Positions 18,528 to 27,211 of a stretch of DNA of 64,000 nucleotides are shown in pieces. Source of the DNA: Lysinibacillus sp. 2017 (GTDB lineage Bacteria; Bacillota; Bacilli; Bacillales_A; Planococcaceae); the NCBI RefSeq assembly GCF_003073375.1, contig NZ_CP029002.1, positions 2,590,001 to 2,654,000 on the forward strand. Direction: 5' to 3'. Position numbers and translations under genes: made by a program. Every line of letters starts with the position of its first letter. Within the stretch, counting starts at the first letter, position 1. The notes below the pieces were generated by a model. It was not told where the DNA came from. It did not search any database and saw nothing but the letters and a program-made list of their open reading frames with translations.

Positions 18528-20252
18528 TTATTTGGGTTGAACTAATGCGCCGCCACCATTTTTTAAGAACTGAATCATACCTTCTGTAGCACGGTATGTT
18601 AATGCAGCCATTGTAGGTGTTGGGTTTGTTGGTCCAAAGTGTGGGAATGCCGAAGCTCCGCAAACGAATAAGCTTTCATAATCCCACATCTGTAAATAGT
18701 TATTTACAGCAGATTCGCTTGGGTTAGAACCCATAATAGCACCACCAGAGTCATGTTGGTAAGTAAAACGACCGCCGAAATGTTCTGCCATTGGGTGAGC
18801 TACGACTGTATCTGCGCCCATTGCTTCTAACATTTCTACACATTTTTTAGATAAAAATTCTTGACGTTTGAAGTCCATATCATGATAATCAAATGTTACG
18901 CGAATTAATGGATCACCTAAATCATCTTTATATGTCGGATCTAAGCTTAAATAGTTCTCTTTATAAGGTAAGAATGCACGCTGTGATACAACCGTTAACG
19001 TACGGTTAAAGTAATGTAACGATTTTTCTTTAAATTCTTTACCCCATGAAGGCGTACCTGGTAATACAGGGTTATTAGCAATTGGTTCGTTACCCATTAA
19101 GTGCATCTCAATTTGTCCGCCATGAATGAAATCCACATCTTTATGGTCAAAGTTATCTGCATTGAAATCATTAAATGCTGAGCCCCATGCACCTGTACCG
19201 ATAAAGTTATTAAATTTCTTTTCTTCGAAATATCCAGTAGCCCCTAAAATTGTATGATGATCTACATAGTTACGACCGATGATACCTTTGCCAGTAGCTG
19301 GATCATATGGTTCACCAATTTTAGATAAAAGTAATAAACGAACATTGTTGAACGTGTAACTTGTTAATGCAACAACATCAGCTGGCTGATCAAATTCTTC
19401 ACCTGTAATAACATCACGATAACGTACACCTGTTACTTTTTTACCATCTGTTAAAATACGAGTTACTAATGAATGTGGACGTAAATCTAATTTACCTGTC
19501 TTTTTAGCCGTTGGAATAACGGTTACGATTGGATCAGATTTTGCTCCATACTCACAGCCATAGTTCCCACAGAATGAGCAATATTGACAAGCATTTAATT
19601 TTTCACCGTCTGGATTTGTATATTCTTCAGACACGTTACCTGTTGGAACACGGTATGGATGGTAGCCTAATTTATCAGCTGCATCATGAAACATATTCAT
19701 TGCTGGTGCCATTTTTAGTGGTGGTGTAGGATATGGTGCTGAACGTGGACCCGCTAAAGGATCTTCTTCACCTGATACACCTGCAGTTTGCTCGAACTTT
19801 GTGTAATATGGTTCGATTTCATCATACGTAAGACCCCAGTCTTGAATTAACATATTATCCGGAATTTTACTTTCACCATATTTTTCAATTGTTTTACTAC
19901 GAATCTCAAAATCATATGGGAAATAACGATATGTTTGTGCTCCCCAGTGTGCACCACCACCGCCAGTACCTGTACCTAGTACAAGGGCACCTTCATCACG
20001 AACAGGACGTGCAACGTCATCAGTTGTGTTACGGAATGTAAGTGTATCTTTCGTTAATTTTTGCATTAATTCTTTTCGAATATTATATTTTAATTCGTCA
20101 TGACCCATTAAATAGTCTTCTACAGAACGTTCTTCACCGCGCTCTAATCCAACTACGTGATAGCCTGCTTTTGTTAATTCAGCAGCAACGATACCGCCTG
20201 TCCAACCCATACCTGTTGTCACGACGTCTACTTTCGGTAATACTGTAACCAT
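18528..20252 (-). CDS. GMC-type FAD oxidoreductase (gluconate/sorbitol dehydrogenase-like large subunit)
   Basis: Flavoprotein of the glucose-methanol-choline family, likely oxidising a sugar, polyol or sugar acid. The 574 residues begin with the dinucleotide loop GMGWTGGIVAAEL (14-26). The substrate domain contains CQYCSFCGNYGCEYGAKSD (near 222-240), a Cys cluster typical of membrane-associated gluconate-2-dehydrogenase large subunits, and the C-terminal GMC motif with FPHFGPTNPTPTMAAL. It has no signal peptide of its own. It probably crosses the membrane bound to the twin-arginine subunit 3 encoded 18 bp upstream, as known for related dehydrogenases. The substrate is not determined. Confidence 0.88.
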   Translation of the reverse strand: MVTVLPKVDVVTTGMGWTGGIVAAELTKAGYHVVGLERGEERSVEDYLMGHDELKYNIRKELMQKLTKDTLTFRNTTDDVARPVRDEGALVLGTGTGGGGAHWGAQTYRYFPYDFEIRSKTIEKYGESKIPDNMLIQDWGLTYDEIEPYYTKFEQTAGVSGEEDPLAGPRSAPYPTPPLKMAPAMNMFHDAADKLGYHPYRVPTGNVSEEYTNPDGEKLNACQYCSFCGNYGCEYGAKSDPIVTVIPTAKKTGKLDLRPHSLVTRILTDGKKVTGVRYRDVITGEEFDQPADVVALTSYTFNNVRLLLLSKIGEPYDPATGKGIIGRNYVDHHTILGATGYFEEKKFNNFIGTGAWGSAFNDFNADNFDHKDVDFIHGGQIEMHLMGNEPIANNPVLPGTPSWGKEFKEKSLHYFNRTLTVVSQRAFLPYKENYLSLDPTYKDDLGDPLIRVTFDYHDMDFKRQEFLSKKCVEMLEAMGADTVVAHPMAEHFGGRFTYQHDSGGAIMGSNPSESAVNNYLQMWDYESLFVCGASAFPHFGPTNPTPTMAALTYRATEGMIQFLKNGGGALVQPK

Positions 20253-20270
20253 GGTTTTCCTCCTACAACA

Positions 20271-21014
20271 TTAATGTGAATGTCCGCCTACTGAAATCGG
20301 CGCAATTTTAACGAATTCTTCAGTTTCTGCATATTGGATATATGACATTTGAGCACCCGGGAATTCTTTCATTTCCCAGCCAGCCATATTTTTATTACCA
20401 CCGTAAAGTGGATCGCTGAAGCAACCTTGTAAAGTTGCTGATCGTAATAGAGCAAAGAATGCTGGTGCTGGAACTAAAATCAATTCGACTTCTCCAGCTT
20501 CGAATTTTGTTAAAATCGCGATTTTTTGTTCTTCGTCTAAGCTACTGAAACCTTCTACGTCATGTTCCTTTTTGGCAACCTCGTTCAGTTTACGAGCACC
20601 TTCGATGAAAATTTGTCCGTTGTTCAATGGGATTTCACCAGGTTGGAACGGCGCTTTACGATAATCATCTGAATTTGTACCCCATGGCCCTGCAAGTTGT
20701 TTGTCTAAAAAGTATGGAGCACCTAGAGAAACTGCACCAGGACCAAGTGAATCTTCTGGGTAAATTACATCCATTGCAGCAGAAATCGCATTGAAATCTG
20801 ATTTACGACGGAAAAACTGTAATGCTTCCGTGTAATCAACATGGCCACCGCCTGTTGAAGGAGTTACAACCGCTGCAGGTGTATCACCCTTTTTTGTAAA
20901 TAATGAGCCAAGTGATCCCCCAAGAACTAAACCACCTACTGCTAGACCTGAATTCTTTAAGAATGATCGTCTAGAAGATTTTTTTTCTAACATTGTTTCT
21001 TTGTTTTCGTCCAT
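20271..21014 (-). CDS. gluconate 2-dehydrogenase subunit 3 family protein with Tat signal
   Basis: Small subunit of a GMC-type dehydrogenase. The 247 residues start with an ideal twin-arginine signal: SRRSFLK followed by a Gly/Leu-rich hydrophobic stretch (residues 14-45). The mature part contains the DVIYPEDSLGPGAVSLG segment typical of the subunit 3 family. No cytochrome subunit gene is nearby. It is the first gene of the unit subunit 3, GMC flavoprotein, tatA, and is separated from tatC by a terminator. Confidence 0.9.
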   Translation of the reverse strand: MDENKETMLEKKSSRRSFLKNSGLAVGGLVLGGSLGSLFTKKGDTPAAVVTPSTGGGHVDYTEALQFFRRKSDFNAISAAMDVIYPEDSLGPGAVSLGAPYFLDKQLAGPWGTNSDDYRKAPFQPGEIPLNNGQIFIEGARKLNEVAKKEHDVEGFSSLDEEQKIAILTKFEAGEVELILVPAPAFFALLRSATLQGCFSDPLYGGNKNMAGWEMKEFPGAQMSYIQYAETEEFVKIAPISVGGHSH

Positions 21015-21217
21015 TTTTTATCCTCCCATTCAATAACTGTAAATTTATAGGTAAACGGCCTAAATGAAATGATTCCCTTTTCACCGTAAACTTTTAACAA
21101 ACGCTTCACAACCATTAAAAGTCTACTCATCTGTAGGATTACCCAACAAACCCCTTAGTTTCTGTTGGATAAACGTCATAATTTTATCAATTAACTTAAA
21201 ATTTCACATATAATTGG

Positions 21218-21254
21218 CAAAAAATAACAAGGCAGCTATTTTAGCTACCTTGTT
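21218..21254 (-). terminator. terminator overlapping the tatC stop codon
   Basis: AACAAGGTAGCTA-AAA-TAGCTGCCTTGTT, then ATTTTTT on the minus strand. The stem includes the last codons of tatC, so tatC and the dehydrogenase operon are separate transcripts. Confidence 0.9.
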
Positions 21255-21993
21255 CCGTTAAACTCATTAGTTTTTTTAATTCTTTTCGTTCGATGTATTT
21301 CGCAATAATAATACTAATTTCAAACAATAAAATCATTGGAGCAATAATTAAGAAATCCGAAAGAAAATCTGGTGGTGTAATCGATACACCTATCACGACT
21401 AATACGATATAGGCTAATTTCCGAGACTTTTTCAATAATTTAGAATTTATAATCCCGATTTTTGTTAAAAAACCAATGATAACGGGTAATTCAAAAATAA
21501 TCGCAATAGGAATGATTATCCCAAACATGAACGAAAAGTATTGTTTCATCCCGTAGGTTTCTGTTGCACCAATGGAATCATTAATTTTTTTCATAAAGTC
21601 CATCATGAACGGGAACAATACGAAATACGCAAAAGCAACACCAACGATGAACAAAGTAAATGCAGCAGGTATAAAAATAAATGTGCCCTTTTTCTCATTA
21701 TCACTTAGTGCAGGTTGCATAAATCTCCACGATTGGAACATCGCAACAGGTAACGTCAGCGCAATTCCGATAATGAGTGCACATTGTAAGTAAATCATGA
21801 TGCCGTCCGTATAATTAAATAAATTCCAATCGACACCTTGTGCGACATCATGTGACTTTAGTTCATTCAAAATTGTTGGTGAGTAATAAAAGCCAATCGC
21901 TAATGTAACGATAAAGACAATCGCCGTTATAATAATACGTTTTCTTAATTCTGTAAGATGTTCAACTAGTGTATATTCTTCCAAATTTTCCAC
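21241..21993 (-). CDS. tatC: Sec-independent translocase subunit TatC
   Basis: Receptor subunit that recognises twin-arginine signals. The 250 residues have six hydrophobic helices and the conserved N-terminal HLTELRKRI (residues 10-18). The periplasmic-loop and later motifs include FELPVIIGFL and the Pro-containing VIGVSITPPD near the C-terminus. It lies directly upstream of, and on the same strand as, the Tat-signal dehydrogenase operon, giving a complete minimal TatAC pair with substrate. Confidence 0.96.
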   Translation of the reverse strand: MENLEEYTLVEHLTELRKRIIITAIVFIVTLAIGFYYSPTILNELKSHDVAQGVDWNLFNYTDGIMIYLQCALIIGIALTLPVAMFQSWRFMQPALSDNEKKGTFIFIPAAFTLFIVGVAFAYFVLFPFMMDFMKKINDSIGATETYGMKQYFSFMFGIIIPIAIIFELPVIIGFLTKIGIINSKLLKKSRKLAYIVLVVIGVSITPPDFLSDFLIIAPMILLFEISIIIAKYIERKELKKLMSLTEQGS

Positions 21994-22121
21994 CCCTAGA
22001 TTCAGTAGCTAAAACAAGTATTGATTATAGACCAAAAAAATTTTTTTGTGAACTGAAAAAATATATGTTATTATTTTTAACCAGTTACCTCAAATTCAAA
22101 ACTAATAAGGAGGATCATCCT

Positions 22122-22373
22122 ATGGTACATCATAATGAAGGCGAAATAAAAGCTGTGATTCAGGCACTTTTAGCTATTTTTATTAGTTATACTTTATTAC
22201 GTTTTTTATCAGTTTTTGCTATTACTTTTAATGGTTTTACCGCTTTTGGCGTAATTATTGGCGCTGCAATTCTTTACTTCAGCCTTAGAAAGAATAAAGA
22301 ATTCGATACTTTTGTTGGCCTTACATGTTTATTAGCAGTTCCATTTTCTATCTTATTCGGTTTATCAGCTTAA
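22122..22373 (+). CDS. small membrane protein (83 aa), unknown function
   Basis: Starts at ATG 22122 behind AAGGAGG; the longer frame from 21969 overlaps tatC and has no ribosome site. Three hydrophobic segments span about residues 12-30, 34-52 and 62-82. The N-terminus is His/Glu-rich. I do not recognise the family. It is a single-gene unit with its own terminator. Confidence 0.75.
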   Translation: MVHHNEGEIKAVIQALLAIFISYTLLRFLSVFAITFNGFTAFGVIIGAAILYFSLRKNKEFDTFVGLTCLLAVPFSILFGLSA

Positions 22374-22379
22374 TTATTG

Positions 22380-22412
22380 TAAAGCCAGTTCATCATTTGA
22401 CTGGCTTTTTTC
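22380..22412 (+). terminator. terminator of the small membrane protein gene
   Basis: AAAGCCAGT/ACTGGCTTT hairpin followed by TTTTTCTTTTT. Confidence 0.88.
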
Positions 22413-22496
22413 TTTTTATTAGCCATATCATACCCTTTATTTTTCCAATTTAGTTTTATTTGGTATAATATTTTTATCTTAAAGGAGGAATTTCCA

Positions 22497-22943
22497 ATGG
22501 CTAATCATTATCAAAATATTGTAATAGCAGTTGATGGCTCTAAAGAAGCTGAACTGGCTTTCCGTAAATCAATCGATGTTGCAAAACGCAATGTTGGCTC
22601 AACTTTACATATTATTCACGTGATCGATACAAGTATGGCAACTTCGGTTGATATGCTGTACGACAATATGGTTGAATTAATTCGCAAGCATGGTGAAATA
22701 TTATTAGAAAGCTGTAAATTGCAAGCGAATGATGCAGGCGTAGAAAATGTGAAAACAATTATGACAAAAGGTGTTCCAAAAACAGTTTTATCAAAAAAAC
22801 TTTCTGAAATTGTTAAAGCTGATTTAATCGTTTGTGGTGCCACAGGTTTAAATGCAGTGGAACAAATTTTCATCGGTTCCAATACAGAAGCAATCGTACG
22901 CCATGCAAAATGTGACGTATTAGTTATCCGTACACCAGAGTGA
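22497..22943 (+). CDS. universal stress protein UspA family
   Basis: Single USP domain, 148 residues, cytosolic. The N-terminal strand IVIAVDGSKEAELAF and the C-terminal ATP-binding signature G-A-T-G-L-N-x(9)-G-S-N-T (near 125-142 in GATGLNAVEQIFIGSNTEAI) are both intact, so it is an ATP-binding type. The start follows AAAGGAGG. It is monocistronic. Confidence 0.93.
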   Translation: MANHYQNIVIAVDGSKEAELAFRKSIDVAKRNVGSTLHIIHVIDTSMATSVDMLYDNMVELIRKHGEILLESCKLQANDAGVENVKTIMTKGVPKTVLSKKLSEIVKADLIVCGATGLNAVEQIFIGSNTEAIVRHAKCDVLVIRTPE

Positions 22944-22956
22944 TGAATGCGTAAAG

Positions 22957-22993
22957 GGTATGAGGAAAAAACATCCTCATACCCTTTTTTTAA
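22957..22993 (+). terminator. terminator between uspA-like gene and SNF2 helicase gene
   Basis: GGGTATGAGG/CCTCATACCC perfect 10-bp stem followed by TTTTTTT; it serves the plus-strand gene and slightly overlaps the stop of the convergent gene. Confidence 0.88.
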
Positions 22994-25900
22994 ATCATTA
23001 AAATTTCACGGACATCTTGTTCTGAAAGCGTAGCCGTTAATTTTTCATCGGCTTGTAAAATATCTGAAATGAGTGCTTTCTTTTTCTCTTGTAGCCTATT
23101 CATTTTTTCTTCGATTGTCCCTTTTGCGATTAGCTTAATCACTTGAACGACCTGCTTTTGTCCCATACGATGTGCGCGGTCTGCTGCTTGCTCTTCCACC
23201 GCTGGATTCCACCATAAATCATATAATATCACGGTATCTGCACCCGTTAGGTTAAGACCCGTTCCACCTGCTTTTAACGAAATCAAAAACAAATCTCGCT
23301 CGCCTTCATTGAACCGATTACATAATAAAACGCGCTCTTTTGATGGCGTTTGCCCGTCGAGATAAAAATACGATTCGCCACGCTTTGAAAGTTCCGTTGC
23401 AATGAGTTTTAACATTTGCGTAAACTGAGAAAAAATTAGTACTCTTCTGCCAGAAACTTTGGACTCTTCTAGTATTTTTATCAACTGTTCAAATTTTGCA
23501 GAGCGCCCATTATAGCCTTCGACAAATAGTGCTGGGTGACAACAAATTTGACGCAACCTTGTAATGCCTGCCAATATGCGGATACGATTTTTATGGAATG
23601 TTTCTTTGTCCAAATGCTTAAGTGCATCAAAACGGAGCTTCGCTAAATAAGCTGCGTACAATGCTTTTTGCTCAGGGAATAAGTCAGAGGATTCAAGCGT
23701 CTCCTCTTTCCCAGGCAATTCCATTAATACTTGTTCCTTCATTCGGCGTAACATAAACGGTCGCACTCTTCGTGCAATGTCTTTACGTTGCATATGGCTA
23801 AATTCTTCTAACTCACGGAAAAGTTGCGGGAAAATAACGCGATAAATTGACCATAATTCAGACAATGAATTTTCAATCGGCGTTCCTGTTAATCCGAAAC
23901 GATTATTTGCTCGTATTTTTTTGACAGCGCGTGCAGTTTGGGTAGCTGGATTTTTAAATGCTTGTGCCTCGTCAAAAAATACGGTATGAAATAATTGATC
24001 CTCGTAAAAAGACAAATCGCGACGAAGTAACGGATACGTCGTAATAATCACATCATGCTGTTTCAACTCGCTAAGTAACGCCCTTCTTTCCGACACATCT
24101 CCGTCGATTACTAGTGCTTCAATTTCTGGTGCAAATTGCATTAATTCATAAAGCCAATTGTATGCAAGGGATGACGGACAAACGACAAGTACAGGCTGTT
24201 TCTGTGCTCGAATCACATCAAGCTCAGACACAATAAAAGCAATACTTTGAATCGTTTTCCCAAGTCCCATATCATCTGCAAGTACGCCACCAAACCCAAA
24301 ATTGGCTAACTGTTTGAACCAATAATAACCATGCTTTTGATAATCGCGCAGCACGTTTTGTAAGGTTTCTGGTACGTCAAAAGTTAAGTTTTGCGGTTGT
24401 GTGAGTTGCTGACTAAACTGCTTAAATGATTCCTCAGGTGTAAATATATCACTATGTTCAAAGTTCTCTAAAAAAGGCAAACTGTCCATTATCGGTAAAT
24501 TAAACGTCGTCTCATAATTATCATCCTGTGCTGGGATTGCACGTAAGAAGCGCTGAATTTCTTCCATTTCACGTGTTTCCAGTGATAAAAGTGCCCCATC
24601 AGGTAACCGATAATATTTTTGCTTCACTTCTAAGGCGGCTAGAATTTCCTTTATTTGCTTATTTGTAACGCCATCCATCTCAAATTTAAACTCAAGCCAA
24701 TTTGTACGTTCCTTTTGCACCTTCACACGGATTTTCGGAAAATTATTTTCCTTTACGATACGAAGTTTCACGGAAGAAGTGGCATAAATTTGTGCAAGTT
24801 CTTTGAGATTAGGTAAGACATGATATAAAAACTGATATTCCAACTCTTCGTTTTGCATATAGTAGCCGCCATCCGTTTTCGTAAAGCCACATTCATCCAT
24901 AATCGATAGAATAGCTGCCTCTTTTTCAACATCACGGATAATTAATACTTCATTTGAAACATCATATTCTTCAAGCGGTTGGATAACAAATTGATCGTAA
25001 TGAAATTCAACGCCAGCCAACAATCGGTTTCTCAATCGATCCAAGTAGAGTTTCGCGACAAGCGGCGTTTTCATACGCTGCTTTCTTAGTGCATGAGACA
25101 GTTCCACATGTCCAATTTTCTTCAACTTCGGTACAACAGTTTCTAAAAAATACTCCAGTTGTCCATACGGTATAGAAAGTTGCGAATCCTGAATTTGCTC
25201 AAGTATTTGTTTTAATTCAGCAAATTGCTTCGTACTTTGTTGACTGAGTTCATAGAGTTTGCCATCTAAGAGTACCGCTTGATAACCTTGAAATAAAATC
25301 GATTGTTCAAAGCCTTTTACATGCATGACATACTCCTGCTCACTCTCTTCTACATAAAACCGAAGTGGTGGAGGATCTTGAAAAAACTTTATTACACTAT
25401 ATAAATCATTATTGTAAAATAATGAAATATTTTCTATTTTCATAAACAACGGTGCAATTCCAGCCCATGCAGATGGTGGAATAAATAGTGCCTCGTCTGG
25501 TAATTGAAAATCGTTTTCCAACGCTGTTTCTAAGTAAAATGCCTCATCACGTGCTACTTTCACCAATTCCTGCAATAGGGCATCATGTTCAATTGAAAAA
25601 CAATGTTGTTGCGGATTATAGCTAATGTTACGTTGCAACTTATAGCTTTCACCTTGCTTCACGCTCATTAAAAAGTCTCGTATCGCCTCAATTGCGACAC
25701 CATTAACTTTTAATTGTAGTCCAAATAACGTTTCCTCTTTTGTAAATTCAATTGGCGTTATCATAAATTCAACTTGTAGCACTTGTCGCTCTTCAAAATG
25801 GCGCTGATGCCTACTTGTTCTAATTTTCGTATCTTCAAAAATCGACAGAAAGCTATTTTGTATATCATGTGTAGATAAATCAATATTTTGCTTTTCCTTT

Positions 25901-26196
25901 AAAGTTGACTTGTGTTTGTTTTGTTCATAAATGGCGATTAATACTGCCGCGATATGCTGACAGCTTTTACTGAAGTCACCCAAAGTAGGACAGCTACAAG
26001 ATGTATTGAACATACCAAACGCATCATTTTCCACACGTACATGAAAGTCTTCTGTACTTTTTACGGTAGCTTCACAATGCGTTTCAGTATCTTTTTGAAA
26101 TTTAACTTTCCCTGTTTGATAAAATGTTTGCCCTTTTTTAAAAGAGATGGCCCCGCACAGATCCTTTATTTTTTTATGTGATAGGTGTATATCCAT
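22990..26196 (-). CDS. SWIM zinc-finger SNF2-family helicase (YwqA-like)
   Basis: Large DNA-dependent ATPase of the Swi2/Snf2 (RapA-like) group, 1068 residues. An N-terminal SWIM zinc finger is at C67-S-C69 ... C79-Q-H81. A long middle region matches Firmicute 'SNF2_N-associated' proteins. The helicase core starts near 620: Walker A DDMGLGKT, motif II DEAQ (FFDEAQAFKN), motif III GTPIENS, and the C-terminal motor with SLKAGGTGLNLT and HRMGQ. The related Bacillus protein is YwqA. A role in chromosome or transcription remodelling is likely, with no direct evidence here. The start follows AAAGGAGAG. Confidence 0.92.
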   Translation of the reverse strand: MDIHLSHKKIKDLCGAISFKKGQTFYQTGKVKFQKDTETHCEATVKSTEDFHVRVENDAFGMFNTSCSCPTLGDFSKSCQHIAAVLIAIYEQNKHKSTLKEKQNIDLSTHDIQNSFLSIFEDTKIRTSRHQRHFEERQVLQVEFMITPIEFTKEETLFGLQLKVNGVAIEAIRDFLMSVKQGESYKLQRNISYNPQQHCFSIEHDALLQELVKVARDEAFYLETALENDFQLPDEALFIPPSAWAGIAPLFMKIENISLFYNNDLYSVIKFFQDPPPLRFYVEESEQEYVMHVKGFEQSILFQGYQAVLLDGKLYELSQQSTKQFAELKQILEQIQDSQLSIPYGQLEYFLETVVPKLKKIGHVELSHALRKQRMKTPLVAKLYLDRLRNRLLAGVEFHYDQFVIQPLEEYDVSNEVLIIRDVEKEAAILSIMDECGFTKTDGGYYMQNEELEYQFLYHVLPNLKELAQIYATSSVKLRIVKENNFPKIRVKVQKERTNWLEFKFEMDGVTNKQIKEILAALEVKQKYYRLPDGALLSLETREMEEIQRFLRAIPAQDDNYETTFNLPIMDSLPFLENFEHSDIFTPEESFKQFSQQLTQPQNLTFDVPETLQNVLRDYQKHGYYWFKQLANFGFGGVLADDMGLGKTIQSIAFIVSELDVIRAQKQPVLVVCPSSLAYNWLYELMQFAPEIEALVIDGDVSERRALLSELKQHDVIITTYPLLRRDLSFYEDQLFHTVFFDEAQAFKNPATQTARAVKKIRANNRFGLTGTPIENSLSELWSIYRVIFPQLFRELEEFSHMQRKDIARRVRPFMLRRMKEQVLMELPGKEETLESSDLFPEQKALYAAYLAKLRFDALKHLDKETFHKNRIRILAGITRLRQICCHPALFVEGYNGRSAKFEQLIKILEESKVSGRRVLIFSQFTQMLKLIATELSKRGESYFYLDGQTPSKERVLLCNRFNEGERDLFLISLKAGGTGLNLTGADTVILYDLWWNPAVEEQAADRAHRMGQKQVVQVIKLIAKGTIEEKMNRLQEKKKALISDILQADEKLTATLSEQDVREILMI

Positions 26197-26293
26197 GCTC
26201 CACTCTCCTTTCTCGCTACAACAATTTTCTCACGAAATAAAATGAATTACTAGTAAGTCTCACATTTCTCATAACTCAACAAAGAATATCTAA

Positions 26294-26343
26294 TTATCGA
26301 TATTTTTTTATTGTAAAACGATAAATATTGATTTATTATCGAT
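26294..26343 (+). promoter_or_regulatory. repeated TTATCGAT boxes, possible operator
   Basis: TTATCGAT occurs at 26294-26301 and 26336-26343, exactly 42 bp apart (about four helical turns), with an inverted CGATAA half-site at 26319-26324. They lie just upstream of the DUF2975-HTH pair and are a reasonable target for its HTH protein. This is inference. Confidence 0.45.
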
Positions 26344-26369
26344 TATATAAACAAATGCGAGGTGTTTTT

Positions 26370-26840
26370 ATGAAACGTGAAACATTAATTTTAAAACTGG
26401 CTGTTATCATTATTGGCTTACCGATTGCTGGTATTTTGGCTTTTTTAACGTACGACTTAATTGCCGTTCCAAAGACGAAAGAATTTATATTATTTGTCCC
26501 CATGGTAATCGTACTTTATGTCGCAGCAATTCCATACTTTATTGCTCTTTTTCAAACGATAAAATTATTAGGCTATATTGATCGTAATAATGCTTTTTCA
26601 GTGTTATCCGTTCAGGCTTTAAAAAAAATTAAACTTTGTGCAATTGTTATTAGTGTATTTTTCATAGTAGATTTACCATTTTTATTTCGCATTGCAGATG
26701 TAGATGATGCACCAGGAATCGTTTTATTTTCGCTCATTATCATTTTTGCATCGATAGTAATTGCGGTATTTGCGGCCGTATTACAAAAATTATTAACGAA
26801 TGCATTAGCTATTAAATCTGAAAATGATTTAACGATATGA
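26370..26840 (+). CDS. DUF2975 membrane protein (156 aa)
   Basis: Integral membrane protein with four hydrophobic helices (about residues 7-27, 39-60, 83-105 and 113-140) and short charged loops, fitting DUF2975. The start is ATG 26370 after GAGGTG. The next gene encodes a tiny Cro/CI-type regulator 10 bp downstream; this pairing is common in Firmicutes (compare YoaS/YozG) and suggests a membrane-sensor and regulator unit. No ligand is known. Confidence 0.82.
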   Translation: MKRETLILKLAVIIIGLPIAGILAFLTYDLIAVPKTKEFILFVPMVIVLYVAAIPYFIALFQTIKLLGYIDRNNAFSVLSVQALKKIKLCAIVISVFFIVDLPFLFRIADVDDAPGIVLFSLIIIFASIVIAVFAAVLQKLLTNALAIKSENDLTI

Positions 26841-26850
26841 GGTGAATGAA

Positions 26851-27060
26851 ATGACCATTATAATAAATATTGATGTTATGTTAGCGAAAAGAAAAATGAG
26901 TGTCACCGAGCTGTCAGAACGAGTCGGCATTACGATGGCCAATATGTCGATTTTAAAAAATGGCAAAGCAAAAGCGATTCGAATTTCGACGTTAGAAGCC
27001 ATTTGCGAGGCACTAGATTGTCAGCCAGGTGATATTTTGGAGTATCGAAAAGAAGATTAA
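26851..27060 (+). CDS. small Cro/CI-type HTH regulator (YozG-like)
   Basis: 69 residues, essentially a single helix-turn-helix: RKMSVTELSERVGITMANMSILKNGKAKAIRISTLEAICEALDCQPGDILEY. The final 'PGDILE' motif is typical of this subfamily. The start at ATG 26851 is chosen because GAGGTGA lies 6 nt upstream; an in-frame GTG at 26842 is inside that site. It is paired with the DUF2975 gene and may bind the TTATCGAT boxes upstream. Confidence 0.88.
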   Translation: MTIIINIDVMLAKRKMSVTELSERVGITMANMSILKNGKAKAIRISTLEAICEALDCQPGDILEYRKED

Positions 27061-27066
27061 TAAATT

Positions 27067-27101
27067 GAGCTAATTGAAGTGGCATTCGATTAGCTCTTTT
27101 T
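27067..27101 (+). terminator. terminator of the DUF2975-HTH operon
   Basis: GAGCTAAT/ATTAGCTC hairpin followed by TTTTTG. Confidence 0.85.
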
Positions 27102-27132
27102 GTGGATCAATAAAATTAGTAAATAGCAAAAT

Positions 27133-27167
27133 AAAAATGATAAATTGTAACAACTTACAATTCATCA
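27133..27167 (-). terminator. terminator of the ACAD-like/DUF4242 operon
   Basis: TGATGAATTGTAA-GTTG-TTACAATTTATCA followed by TTTTTATTTT on the minus strand. Confidence 0.75.
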
Positions 27168-27211
27168 CTTTTTTATAAATTCAACGATTTAGTTTTTGCC
27201 AGGTTTTAATT

